Of a DNA stretch of 64,000 nt, positions 15,771-28,900 are shown piece by piece. Made by a program: the position numbers and the translations under genes. Position 1 is the first letter of the stretch, and each line of letters opens with the position of its first letter. The notes under the pieces are model-generated. The model worked only from the letters and a program-made list of their open reading frames with translations. It did not search any database and had not been told where the DNA came from. This DNA is from Latrodectus hesperus (Eukaryota; Arthropoda; Arachnida; Araneae; Theridiidae), in NCBI GenBank assembly GCA_037975125.1, contig CM075862.1, positions 63,950,078 to 64,014,077 on the forward strand, written 5' to 3'.

Positions 15771-18691
15771 TTAGTTCCGTATTCATATTGTAAATAATAC
15801 TATTCTGACCAGGTGGATTGATGATATAGATTGGAATCAGCGTAAATAGATGTAAGGATGTGCATATTATTAAGAATGGAAATTTGATTCCACTATTAAT
15901 GCCAATAAGACATGAATACATTACGCCACATTATGCACTTCAGACACTGGTAATGTCTTTCAATATAATGCCAGATTTCCTATATTTCGCTTTATAAAAA
16001 ATACACATAGAGTTGAAACAATATAGTACATGGGTACGCGACCCTGTCCTTTGGAGTTGTTGCAGTCGAGGAGGCTTGCAATATAATTATATATCATGTT
16101 AAGATATCAAGGCTTCCTTTCCTTGTTCGCAAGTTGAAGATTACACTTTTTCAGAAGAGTATCAACATTTTCTGTAATCTAATCAATAAGTTCATACCAT
16201 CCATGTAAGACAGCTGTGAAACAGTCTTAACTGTGAACGGGAAATATTTTGCAATATTTCCAAATAAGGCGTTTTTTGACATGTAAACAGGCTATTGCTA
16301 TGAAACATTTTTTTTATGTCTTTCCAGTAAATGAAAATTTCAACTCACTTTTTTGTATCGTGTTTGTCTTCTGTTTTATTACGCGTATATTCTCAATTTA
16401 TGCTCATATATGGACACCTGCAAAATTGTTTACTATTATTTTATTTTTTATTGTGTTCCCCTAATTTTTATTCCCTAATTAGAAATATCTCAAAAGATAC
16501 TTAAAAACCTCTTTCTGTTTTGTTTTAACAGCATAATAAGTCCCAAATTATAATAATAAATCCCTAATTACGTTCTTTTCGAGGGAATTTTAAGGATTGT
16601 AATAATTTTCATTTAATAAGAAAAAATATATTAAAGAAAGAAGAATAAAAAGGAGTTATTTTTCTAAATAATATATTCAAAATAAAAATATAATAGAAAT
16701 TTGTGGGAACTGCATTAGAAATATAACATCTTTTGGTTAAATCAGTGAAACTCGTGACCCCTAATTTGACTGTTTAATCATCTCAGTGCTGTAAAATACA
16801 AAATTAGTCAACTCAAAACGATGTTTTGAAATCGCTAACTCATATTCAAGCTCATCAATCACAAAATAAAGTTCAAGAAAATGGCAATGTGAAAAATAAA
16901 ATTGAAATTGATGTTATCTTATTTTTTTCTTAATCATAGAAGTGTATGCTATTAACTTACTTTACATGTCAATAAAATTGATTGATCCATAGAAACTGAT
17001 GTTGAATAAGTCATAGGAATCATTCCTACTTTTTATTTAAAAAAAAAAAGGTCTCCCACATTGTAACTATTGAAATGGATGGACAGGAGGTATTGTAAAA
17101 CAAATATTTATTGGTTTAAACATAATTTTTCAAAATAAAGGAATACTTATTCAGAAAATGGAAAGTTAATTCAGTTATGGAAAGAAATGGATTACAATTA
17201 AGATATTAATTGGAGAAAATACGCATGAGAAATACACATATACATTATATCGTTTGATATTAGAACTTATGAAATTGAATTTCATATCAAATTCTTTTTC
17301 TCTTGCATTCAGACTGATAAATCATCTCTGTTTTAACCACCATTTTGGCAATATAATTTTTCTAAGAAATAGAGCATAATTTGCTTAATTTATTAAACTG
17401 GATTACTTTTATAATATTGTAAAAGTAATTTTCACAGTATATAAAGTCTATCGACAATAAAGACAATGTTGTCGACATTTATATAAATGAGAAATTTTGC
17501 TATTTATTGTTTCCTATTGGATTAAGATTGGCTTAAGGCAGATTATATTTTGAAATTCAAAACAGCAATATTTAACTCATTAAATTCATTAACCCCTGTT
17601 TATAAAATTCGCATGTAGAGAGAGAGAGAAATAAAAACAGAATAAATTTACGCTAAAATTAGAAGAAAATGATAGAGAAATCTTTAAAAATCGCTTCTAT
17701 GATTTTGATGTATAAAATGACAATTAGAAATTAGAAATATTTTTGTATGAAAACATAGTTCTAAAAATAAAATAAGAAAGTTATGTTTACATGGTGCTCT
17801 TATAGTCAACTAAAAAATACCACAATCAATATCCTTTCCAATATATCAAGGGTAATTAGAAAAATACAGGCATTAAAAATAAAGAAATAAATACAACGTA
17901 AAATCTTCGTAATAAAAGCGTTTTTTTGCTTAGTTAATTCGAAAAGATTCAATGAAAGGGCTCTGATATAATCATAAAAAGTTACATTTTCAGTAGTAGT
18001 TGCAACTAGCTTAATGAAAAAACTGTGCGAGTCTCATTTGTCAACCTGTGATTTATATGATTGTCATAAAAAAGAAAAATTTATTGAAGATTGTTGTTTT
18101 TACTTAAGTATCGTCAAGCATTTTTTAAAATTACAAATAAATATTTTTTACTTATTTTACTTTTATTTATCACACCATAAAAATGTTCGAAAAGTCTATT
18201 AAAATTTTTAAAGTAATGTTAAAGTTTATATTTTAATATATTTAAAAGCAAACAATTTTAAAATACATAACGAAGTATTAAAAATTCCCAAATGCCATTA
18301 TATAATTCAATGTATTTCTATGGATTTTGCATTTTAATGAGTTATTTGGGATAAAGTTGAATATAATCAAATAATTTTACAGCTTTGTTATTACACATTT
18401 ACAATGTTTACCATTTTGTTCATATAACCTCTGTTTTACTCATAAAATATCACATAAACTTGTTGGAAATCTGTTGCTCAAAACGAAAAATTTGAATTTG
18501 AGCTGATCAGCTTTTAAGCTTAATTGTTGTGCTAGATTATCAATATAATCCTTTATAACTTTTTATGTGGCACTTCCTACAATAATATCTAATTTGCTTA
18601 GTCACAAAAAGATAACATAAGGATGATAACCTAGAATAACAATCTGTTCGATTAAATCTCGTTCAAATTAAGATATAGAATTCAATAGAAT
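15771..18691. other. AT-rich non-genic stretch
   Basis: No coding motifs, tRNA-like boxes or terminal repeats recognised. Short open frames at 16249 and 18014 have no domain features. Confidence 0.5.
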
Positions 18692-18693
18692 TA

Positions 18694-19585
18694 TTAGGTT
18701 GGTGCGTATGAAATGTCGGATTCTCTTTACATGCGGACGTTTTCCTCCCTGTTTTCGTTATACTTTTGTATTTGGCATAACCTCATTCATACTCGTATTG
18801 TCCATTGCCAGAGACTCATTTCAGCAAAATAGGTTTTCTCGAAGGTCTTCCCTTTTTTATTTCTTTTGAGTTTATTGCCGATATGAATTCTGCCGACATT
18901 CGCGTCATTTTCTTATATGAGTACAAACTTGGTAATAGTGCTGCAAAAGCTGCACGCAACATAAACCAAGCGTTTGGGGAGAATACGGTTAACGATCGGA
19001 AAGTGCAGCGTTGGTTCGAAAAATTTCGGACTGGCGATTTTTCACTGCAAAATGAGCCGCGCGGAAGACCCAAAACGTCTGTGAAGAATGATGACCTGAA
19101 GGCTCTAGTGGAAGCGGATCCAGCCGTATCCACGAGGGAACTTGCTATCAGGATGAAAGTTGACCATACAACGATATTGAGACACCTTTCTGAGATTGGC
19201 AAGGTTAAGAAGATGGACAAGTGGGTACCGCACGCACTGACAGAGCGAAATAAGCTGGATCGGTTAAACGTATGCTCATCATTGCAGCATCCACCATATT
19301 CACCGGATCTCTCGCCGACCGATTTTCATTTTTTCAAGCATTTAGAGCTGTTTTTAAGGGGCAAACACTATGAAAATGAAGACAGTCTAAAAAACTCGAT
19401 ATCAGAGTTTATTAATTCTAAAGACCAAAATTTTTTAAGACAGGCATCTACGCTTTAAAATCTCGTTGGGAGAAGTGTATTGAAGCGAATGGAGCATACT
19501 TTGATTGAATAAACAGCTTTTGAAGAAAGATATGCAGTTTTATACAATCACTTAAGAATCCGACATTTCATACGCACCAACCTAA
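18694..19585 (+). mobile_element. Internally deleted mariner (892 bp)
   Basis: The terminal inverted repeats are perfect over 31 bp, beginning TTAGGTTGGTGCGTATGAAA, and the element is flanked by TA (18692-18693 and 19586-19587). Both the ends and the encoded protein match the cecropia/mellifera type of mariner, the group related to human SETMAR. A full-length copy would be about 1.3 kb, so roughly 400 bp have been lost from the middle. Perfect ends point to recent movement, probably in trans. The enclosed transposase remnant is listed separately. Confidence 0.93.
18883..19508 (+). pseudogene. Mariner transposase, internally deleted
   Basis: The start is set at MNSADIRVIFLYEYKLG, the usual mariner N-terminus; the frame is open 26 codons further upstream, but that part lies in the 5' leader. 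Residues 1 to about 120 carry the two helix-turn-helix domains, with AARNINQAFGENTVNDRKVQ and a GRPK linker, then VKKMDKWVPHALTERNK. The sequence then jumps, at about 19285, straight to HPPYSPDLSPTDFHFFKHL. The deletion removes the first two catalytic aspartates of the DD34D triad while keeping the frame; only the last D region remains. Near 19443 a single-base loss shifts the frame, ending it at RQASTL. The ancestral C-terminus GIYALKSRWEKCIEANGAYF is still readable in the next frame and stops at 19506-19508. The product could bind terminal repeats but could not cut DNA. Confidence 0.92.
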
Positions 19586-19587
19586 TA

Positions 19588-19849
19588 TTATAAATATGGA
19601 CTGTATAATACAATCGCATACATATATATTATAAATATTTTATATAAGAGTTTCAATAAAAAATTTTTTCCACTATATCAATGGAAGGCCGATATTTTTA
19701 AGGTGTAATGGCTATATAGGATTGATATCTTCAGTGTTACCGTGATTTTTCTTGTTGGGCCAAGTAATGATCAAAGAATCTTAAGATTTAACACATCGTT
19801 GATGAACAGCCTAACAAATGAAGTCTGTTTTTCAATAATTCGAGTAACA
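19588..19849. other. AT-rich, no feature seen
   Basis: Short non-genic spacer to the right of the mariner, with a small ATATAT cluster near 19620. Confidence 0.5.
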
Positions 19850-20010
19850 ATTAATTCCACAGTGCGAAGTTCCTCTTTTAATTGGTTAAATTATGCTTGG
19901 TTCATTTGTCACTCTATTGTCAGACTTTTGCACACCAAGATATATTCGATCGGAACCTACTGTTTAAAATGGATTCCCAAAACAAACCTCGAAGCTAGAG
20001 GCAGAAATTA
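19850..20010 (-). mobile_element. Decayed SINE, family F
   Basis: The minus strand resembles the family F SINE at 39670. Both contain a GGTTCCGATC/ATTCCGATC segment followed closely by GTGTGCAAAA, and the antisense frames share the short peptide LLHTKI or FLHTKI followed by YxLKW. Ends and tRNA head are not clear. Confidence 0.45.
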
Positions 20011-22204
20011 TGTCCATAAATAGTTTAATTCAGCGAACTAGTGATTCAGTTGCTTGCTAGGATGGGATAAATAGAATAACTTTTCTTTGGTTTATTTGTT
20101 CTGTGTCACATATTGGGAATGTTTAATTGAAATATCATTATATGCTTAACCTGATCAGTTAAAAAATCGGACTTTCTTATTCATACTTTAATTTTCGTCT
20201 CAGTTAATTTTAACGTTTAATCAACTATTATTTTGAATAAGCATTTCTAGCTTGGGAATGAGTCACAAAAATTGTTTATACATTTGTTGCCAAGTATTAT
20301 CTGAATCTAAAAAAGTAATTTTTTTAAAATCCATTTCATCGATTTTAAGCACTAATATACCTATTCATACTGAACAACATTTAATTTAATTACAACTCAA
20401 TAGCTTCTTATGTTCTCTTCTTCTATTCTTAATTCTTCAATAGCTTCTCAATTTTACTTTTCTTATTTTAAAATCAAATTACTTTAAAAAATTGAAAATC
20501 AAATTAAATACAGACTGAATCTGTCAGATTCGTTTACTTTTAATTGAAATGGATCCACTTTTGAATAGGAAATAATTAAAATAAAGCTAATTAAATGGAC
20601 TAAATTAATTGTCTGAAGTATGAATTTTATTTATGATATTAAGAAACAGGATTGCTTACAAGCTGAATACTGAAAAATAAATATTACATATTCCTGATAT
20701 CAAACCAACAAAAAATATTAAAATTAAATGTATCGAAATGAATGAGTTGTCTGTTGAGATTTTAACTTCAAAAATTCAGAAATATGTAAAAAGGGATGAG
20801 TATTTTCCATAGTGTCGTATCATCAAAATGAATGGTTATTCTAACAATGTATCTGATTTAACTAAATTTGCAGACTTCGTTTAAAAAAATTACATTTGTC
20901 AAAAAACACTATATTTCAGATTTTTAATGAAAGTACAATTTTTTTTCATTTGTTTGCTAAATGTCTCTTTGGTTATTGCTAAATGTAATGAGTATTAGTA
21001 TTTATCGGAGGCTACTGTATTAAAAATATGCTTGAATTCTTTAAAAAAATAAAGAAATAAAATGAAAGATTTGTAGCCAAACTTTGTGCTGAAAATAGAA
21101 GAAACAATATTCAATTATTTTTAACCACTTTTAAAATCATTTACTGGAGTAATGTTATAGTAAAAATAAAATCTTCCGACGTAAAATTTCATACTTGGTT
21201 ATTATATTTCAAAAATTTTTAAGCAAAAAAATTTCACTTATCCTAATAATTAACTCATAAATTAGTTTACATCTCTCTCCCAACTCTAGTGTAAAATAAG
21301 CATTTTTTAAATTAAATGCGTTTAAAAAAGACAAAGAAATGCTTTAAAAAAGAATCTTGAAATCTTTAAAAAAGAATTTGTGTTATTTATAAATATAAAG
21401 GGATATACTAAAAAGTACACACAAAGATACATGAAGCATTTACAAGTAAACTAAAAATGAAATAAATGAAACTAATTAATATAGTTTAATAATTTAATAT
21501 GCTCTTTCTAACTTTTTTTTACGCATTAAACATATACTTCATTAAGTGCTGCCACGTTTGGCTCCGCTATTGGTATGAAGTACCCTCATACAATCAATAT
21601 TCAACACTATTAAAATATTTACCAACGAAATGCTTGTTTTGTTTAAAATAAAAAAACAACATTCAGAAACATGATAAATTTTATGCTACAATATTTGGCA
21701 ATTTTATACGCTGAAGTTCATCAAAAGGAATAAGTAGTAAAATTTTTGAGAATGAAACGATATCATTATTGATGTTTCAATTTTTTTCTACTTTATTAAT
21801 CTTCTCAAACGCAGCTAAATTATTACATTGAAGTTCTTCAGTAGCCATAGAAATTTTGTTTTCTGCATGTCGATTGAAACTGTATTGTCTCAAAACAACG
21901 AAACATAAAATGTGCTTACAAAATCAATTCCTTTCGAAAAAATTTTTACGAACTGTTCAGCTCTAAATGCTCTTTCTGAACGTAATCTTAAACTTCGTAC
22001 GAAAAAGGAAAGTTTAATTTAAAAGGGACATTTTATCTAGTTTATTTATGTATATTATAACTGATATAATAGTTTAGTGTATATTTATAGACAATAAGAA
22101 CACGGAAGGAAATAAAAACTGAATAATTATTATTGCTTATATCTTGCATATGGAATACATTCATTTACTGTACTAACCAAAATCTATATGAAATAGTATA
22201 TTCA
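20011..22204. other. AT-rich non-genic stretch
   Basis: No coding frames with domains, no terminal repeats and no tRNA-like boxes recognised. Confidence 0.5.
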
Positions 22205-22212
22205 ATCTAGAA

Positions 22213-23000
22213 CATGGATTCCCAAACTTTTTTTTCTCGTGGATAACTTTCTAAGTTTTACTATTTTCGGTAGACCCCCTGCTGCTAACAAAAAGTACCT
22301 ACTAACAAAAACGACTTAAACGAAAAAAGTACCTAGGTACCTAAAGTTTAATCTTCCCTGGATTTTTGTTCTTTTTTATAGAAGTTTAGAATAATCTCTA
22401 GTGTTTATAATTTTTACTACATAACTACCTACTACACTCAAGTAGTAAAACAAATATAATATGATTGATAAATTACAATATACAATAAAAATATATATAA
22501 CAAATAGGCAGATACTTATTTTTTCCGGCACTGCAAACACTGACATCGATTCACTCACAGTCACACTTTTATGTTTAAAATCCCGGAAACAAATGAGTAA
22601 CGTTTTGTTCTTGACATTCGTATTTATACTAATGTAGATTGCAAGCACAGCGCAAGTCGCATTTCATCCCTTTGCAGGTCTAAACAAGCATCCCGGACGA
22701 GCGGCACTTTGCAAGTCTCGACATGTGGTGTACACTCTTGTACTATTATCTATTGTTCTATTCAATTCTGTGTTTGAACTGAGTCTCGAATATTTTTGAG
22801 TACCTACCTAGTGAATGATGCTACCTGCGCACGTTGATAGGTAAATCCAAGCCAAAATTTTTGTTCTTTATTATGAAAACCAGAAAAGTTTTCATGGACC
22901 CCCACTTACAACTTGTGAACCCCTGTTTTCTTTTTACGTCTACGTGGACCCCCGTGAGGTCTCCTATGGACCTCTGGGGGTCCACCTTTGGGAACCTATG
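22213..23000 (-). mobile_element. Non-autonomous hAT element, copy B (788 bp)
   Basis: This is the reverse-oriented sister of the element at 361-1161. It is flanked by a perfect 8-bp duplication ATCTAGAA (22205-22212 and 23001-23008). Outer ends read CATGGATTCCCAAA and, inverted from the right, CATAGGTTCCCAAA. By eye it differs from copy A by scattered substitutions and small indels only. The TSD again has TA at positions 4-5. The internal open frame seen in copy A is present here on the minus strand (22376-22648) with a few amino-acid changes and a longer end. No transposase domain is present. Confidence 0.88.
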
Positions 23001-23008
23001 ATCTAGAA

Positions 23009-24558
23009 GATAAAATTGACCTAACTTATATATTTTTTATAAATAGCTACATAGATAATAACCATCAATATAAAATAGACATCCGTATAATTAGAAGCTT
23101 CTTGAGGTAGTATTTTTTTAGCAAGAAATATGGCACTTTGGTTAGATCCACTAGTTTTATCATTAAAATTAATAACAATATACGCATCAAATATAAATTT
23201 AGTGTAAATTATAAACACACTCAACTTTATTAATCACCCACAAAACATTTATAACAGAACGAAATCAGTCTAATCTTAAAATAACAGTCTGTTAAACATT
23301 TCCAAAACTATCGCCACATTTAAGACTGGGGCGTTACACCCAAGCTGCTAGAAAACAAAACTAGCTCACAACATATTCTTGCCTAAATAACATTCGCACA
23401 CCCCTATCAATAGTTTTAAAAGTTTATATTTCAAATTTTAAATGTATTAAATATTATCAGTCTTTCACTAACTCAAAATCGTGGCTTTAAACATTTTTTA
23501 ATGACAATCAAATGTCCGTTGCACACCTACAATTGTATTCACGAAATTAAAAACACAACATTATTTATTTCTATGCTCCCAGATCCTGTAAGATCATTAC
23601 AGGCCCCGAGAGATCAAGTAACAGTTTTCCGTGACCCATAACACTGTTTTTCACCTTCTTCCGATACCGCCCCGCATTAATTCTCGTCTATTGTAACCGT
23701 TTGGCGAGGCAGTCAGGCAGGTTAGTGTGGGGTGGAGAAACATCTGCTTTTACTGCTCAAAACAAGCAAAGACTGCAATGATGTATGATTCTGGACATTG
23801 ATAATCCATTATTATCACTTTTTGATATTTTTCTTCATTTATTTTATTCACGATTTGTGAATTTTTGAGAAATGAGTCGATCGGTTCAAAGGAGTGCATT
23901 TTGTATATGAACGTCAAATTAGGGTTTGGTAAAGAGGACTATTATTTCACCATTAGATTATTTGACTATTATTTTTGGCAGATAATTACTTCATGACTAT
24001 TATTTTAACGGTAAAAAATTTAGTAAGGGTTAGATTTAGTTTAAGAGATTATTTATTGTGGTTGATAATGATAATAATTCCAAATACCACTTTAAGTAGT
24101 TCATCGATAATAAATAATACTCAAAGGACAAGTTTCGTTAGTATCCGCAACATTTACTGTTAATAAAATCTTTTATGCATCTCGTTTTCAAATTGTAAGC
24201 ATCTGTGGGTTGTTTTCTTTGTTTTTATTCTTACATGTATAGTACAAAAAATAATTGCGTTAGAAACAAATTAATCGCTGTAATTCGCGAAATTGTTTGT
24301 GATTCCTTTTCTAATATTTAATTCATGTTTTTCTTTTTATATTTAAATATGCCATTCAAACCCTTTTCAGTTTAATCCATTAACATTATTCATCAGCTAC
24401 ATAAATTAAAATAAGATCTTATTGTTCTTTAGTTGAAAATGTTTTCTATTCTTTGTCACATACAGATATCTTAAGCTGAATGGTTAGTAATCTAACCTGC
24501 AATTCAACTGAAAAGAATTTTGCAAATCACTTTTAGCAGTAAGGTCAAATTAACTCTA
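23009..24558. other. Non-genic stretch with GC-richer patch
   Basis: About 23590-23760 is GC-richer and unassigned. The remainder is AT-rich with no coding evidence. The 62-codon frame at 23975 has no domain features. Confidence 0.45.
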
Positions 24559-25995
24559 GTATACAAAAAGTGACCGCAGATCAACAAACAAATCAAATCC
24601 AACCAATTTACCTGGGACATGGATGTTTGTAGAAGTTCAAATTCTTTTTAAAACTATAAATCCTGATCAAAATAGTTCTAGTGTACAAAAGAAAATGATG
24701 GTAAAGCGACAACGAAACACAGTGTTCTTTATTGAATAGCATACAAAAAGTGACCGCAGATCAACAAACAAATCAAATCCAACCAATTTATTTGGGACAT
24801 GGATGTTTGTAGAAGTTCAAATTCTTTTTAAAACTATAAATCCTGATCAAAATAGTTCTAGTGTACAAAAGAAAATGATGGTAAAGCGACAACCAAACAT
24901 AGTGTTCTTTATTGAATAGTATACAAAAAGTGACCGCAGATCAACAAACAAATCAAATCCAACCAATTTACCTGGGACATGGATGTTTGTAGAAGTTCAA
25001 ATTCTTCTTAAAACTATAAATCCTGATCAAAATAGTTCTAGTGTACAAAAGAAAATGATGGTAAAGCGACAACGAAACACAGTGTTCTTTATTGAATAGC
25101 ATACAAAAAGTGACCGCAGATCAACAAACAAATCAAATCCAACCAATTTACCTGGGACATGGATGTTTGTAGAAGTTCAAATTCTTTTTAAAACTATAAA
25201 TCCTGATCAAAATAGTTCTAGTGTACAAAAGAAAATGATGGTAAAGCGACAACGAAACACAGTGTTCTTTATTGAATAGTATACTAAAAGTGACCGCAGA
25301 TCAACAAACAAATCAAATCCAACCAATTTACCTGGGACATGGATGTTTGTAGAAGTTCAAATTCTTTTTAAAACTATAAATCCTGATCAAAATAGTTCTA
25401 GTGTACAAAAGAAAATGATGGTAAAGCGACAACGAAACACAGTGTTCTTTATTGAATAGCATACTAAAAGTGACCGCAGATCAACAAACAAATCAAATCC
25501 AACCAATTTACCTGGGACATGGATGTTTGTAGAAGTTCAAATTCTTTTTAAAACTATAAATCCTGATCAAAATAGTTCTAGTGTACAAAAGAAAATGATG
25601 GTAAAGCGACAACGAAACACAGTGTTCTTTATTGAATAGCATACAAAAAGTGACCGCAGATCAACAAACAAATCAAATCCAACCAATTTACCTGGGACAT
25701 GGATGTTTGTAGAAGTTCAAATTCTTTTTAAAACTATAAATCCTGATCAAAATAGTTCTAGTGTAGAAAAGAAAATGATGGTAAAGCGACAACCAAACAC
25801 AGTGTTCCTTATTGAATAGTATACAAAAAGTGACCACAGATCAACAAACAAATCAAATCCAACCAATTTACCTGGGACATGGATGTTTGCAGAAGTTCAG
25901 ATTCTTTTTAAAACTGTAAATCCTGATCAAAATAGTTCTAGTGTACAAAAGAAAATGATGGTTAAGCGACAACCAAACACAGTGTTCTTTATTGA
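24559..25995. repeat. 180-bp satellite, eight tandem copies
   Basis: Units start at 24559, 24739, 24919, 25099, 25279, 25459, 25639 and 25819, exactly 180 bp apart, and the array stops within copy 8 at 25995. Copies differ at only a few sites. The second base of each unit runs T,C,T,C,T,C,C,T; ACTAAAAG replaces ACAAAAAG in copies 5 and 6; and CCAAAC replaces CGAAAC in copies 2, 7 and 8. The last copy carries the most changes, as is common at array edges. Part of the monomer (GGGACATGGATGTTTGTAG onward) resembles the family F SINE at 39670. No CENP-B box was seen. Confidence 0.97.
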
Positions 25996-28900
25996 CTTCA
26001 GAAACTTTAAATTACAATCTTTTCAACCATGATTTGTTGCTGAGTAAGGGGGAGCTAAACAACACTCTGACATTGCAAAATATTTTCAGCATGCTTTTCT
26101 GGCGTACTTTTCACATAGTAATTATTTATCAAAAGTTGGATGGAAAACTCAATCATTCACCTAAATATGTGTTCGTCAGATGCATTGCAATAGTAAGATC
26201 GTGCATTAATCATTGATCCTGAAGAATTCCATCATTAGGTCATAGTATAGTATAAAAATATGAAAGAATTTTTAGATACTATCCAAAAGTACTCTACCAA
26301 TCGCTACTCATGCTATTTCACCAGTATTTAAACTCAGTTTCCATGAGCTAAAAAGTGAAATACTAATAGTTATACACCATTAACTGTTGCTTCGAGCAAT
26401 AGCTTGTGCAACCGTCATACGTCCACACCCAGCTTTCTGCTTTAAAAAAGAAGAAATAACTTCTTTTTACTGTTGAACATATAAAGAGACAGCGATATTA
26501 TCTTCACACAATGTATAACCTAATAATTTTATGATTTTTTTATGTGCATATCATATTGTTTTTTGGTGAACTATTCATAGATTTAAAGCTGTATTACAAA
26601 AGAAAAATACCTGAGAAAATCTGAAGCACACAAGTAAACTAATGGTGCTGCTAACAGAAATGCAACTTTCGTAAAATTGAAACTGTTACCTTTTTCACTT
26701 CAAAAAAGTTCGTTCTTTCTATGAAAATATGGTCACTTCTCGGAGACAAGTGCAGAATTTTTATTTTGTATTGGCTCATCTGCCATTGCTATATGCTAAT
26801 GAGTTTTCAGAGTTTTCTTCTTTGTTAAATGTCTATACGTTCGGCAATCTGTTAAAAAATCTCACCGAAGGTAATAAAGTAATAGATTTTCAAAACACAC
26901 TATTCAATAATTTTGCTATCTGCTAAGAATAGTTAAAATATTTATTTATAGTTTTTACACATGCACTCTTAAAATAATCAAATGGTTTTTTATCACTCGA
27001 TAAGCGACAGATATTTTGTACTCCACAAAGATATAAAAGGAATCCTTTTGTACTTAATTGAGGAAAGAAGTTCTCCTTTCAACACTCCGTTCTAAATTCA
27101 AAGCAATTTTTACTCCTTTTTTGACGTGATTATGGCACAAAGGAAATGTGATGTGCTCTGATTGGTTTAAATCACCACGTGACTCTCTGCTTTCGTTTTA
27201 GTTTCGTCAAAAATGGAAAAATTTAAAACTTCATTTTGTAGAAGTAAACTATTCTAATGATTTAAAAGTAAAATTGGGGTAGAAGGAGCACAGAAACTTT
27301 AAAGTAAGTCTTTATTTCTTATAATTAATTGAATAACAAAATCAAATCTTCATAGTTATGGTTTTTCGCCCTTGGATAAACTTTCGTATTCGAAGGTATG
27401 AATGAATGAATTCCTTGAATTCTTTTTCAGTTTAAATGACTAAAGCACACTAAAATTTACAATTCCATACATAATTTGTATACCTGGATTTTTAATGAAA
27501 GAACATGAAACTTGCTGTGCATACATTTCCAAAATTTTTGATTACATATGAATAAAATGTTTTAAATTATTTTAATGACAAAAAAATTCAGTTAAAATTT
27601 TGTATAGAAAGGTTTTTTAAATAAGAATGGAAGAAAGACCTCATTGTTATTTTCATATTTGTTTAATGATTATTTCCATATTTTTGTTTCAAAAAGAAAG
27701 TAATTAAAATCTGTATTATACAAAATATGTAATATTGTTTGTCTTTTATTACATTGTAGTTTTCTATCTTGTATTTTTAAAAATTATTTTACTTGCAATG
27801 TATTTTATTATTAATATATAAGATACAAAAGCATTGTTATTTTGTTGAAATTTGTAAACAAATTATTCATTAAGTTTCACCTCTTTTCAGTTACAGTTGA
27901 TTGATTTTTTTTTTTCAAAAATGTTTTAACATTGCAAATAAATTTATATATTCTATGTCATTTTGTAAATTATCATAAGGGCTATATCTATTTCATAACA
28001 AAGAAAACATTTAAAATTATTATTTTTTTATATGTTTCACTGTATATGAATAATTTATCATTTTTGCCTCATTCTTATAAAATTTTTCAAAAACTACTAG
28101 ATAACCATTAATTTACTAACTTCAATTACTGAGTTATGATTAATTAATTAATGAGAATACTATTTTTTAACAAATTACTCTTGCTTTAAATATATAAAAA
28201 GGTTACATTATTTTAATACAAATATTTATTCTCTTTATTACAGATAGATTTGGAATTTAACATTCAATATCCAAAAGCTGACTGTTTTCTTAGTAAATTT
28301 CCAGCATATTGTGCTCCTAGAATATTATCATAAGTTCAAAAAACTTGTCCTATAATGCAGAATAAATATGTGATAATTCAGGTTGGCAGTATCTTTGGGT
28401 TGAATATAATTTTAATATAGAATATAATTACATAGATATCTGATTCCTTAACTTTTTTATCATATGAAGTCAAATTAATATTAGATTAATTTCTTTGTGC
28501 TGACAATTTCAAAGCCTTATTGATGTTTATTTATTACTGGCTCCAGTTCAAGATAAGGAAAAAAAGGTCTGTACTAGAGCTTATTTATCTGCTGTCTTTA
28601 AGAATGTAATTTCCTTGTAATATTTAGAATGCTCATATACATATTTTGCTTTTTTTCTTACTGCATAATGAATATTGTTGCTTCCAACAGCTTTATCTAT
28701 GCTCATATAAATATTAAAAGTCCAAAGTATGATTTTTTAAAATTTGCTTAATTAGATCATGTTTACATTATTATGTTTCTTGCTCATGCATCGTATTTTT
28801 TTTATTTACTAGGATTTTATTTTGTTAATTTCTGCTTAAAAAACTTAAATTTTTAAATACTTTTTTAGCACAGTGCTGACCGATTGATACGGAATTCGTA

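Noticed and set aside
18816..19220. 134-codon minus frame
   Set aside because: Antisense shadow of the mariner transposase.
24559..25995. CRISPR-like array
   Set aside because: Units are contiguous 180-bp repeats with no unique spacers, in a eukaryotic background.
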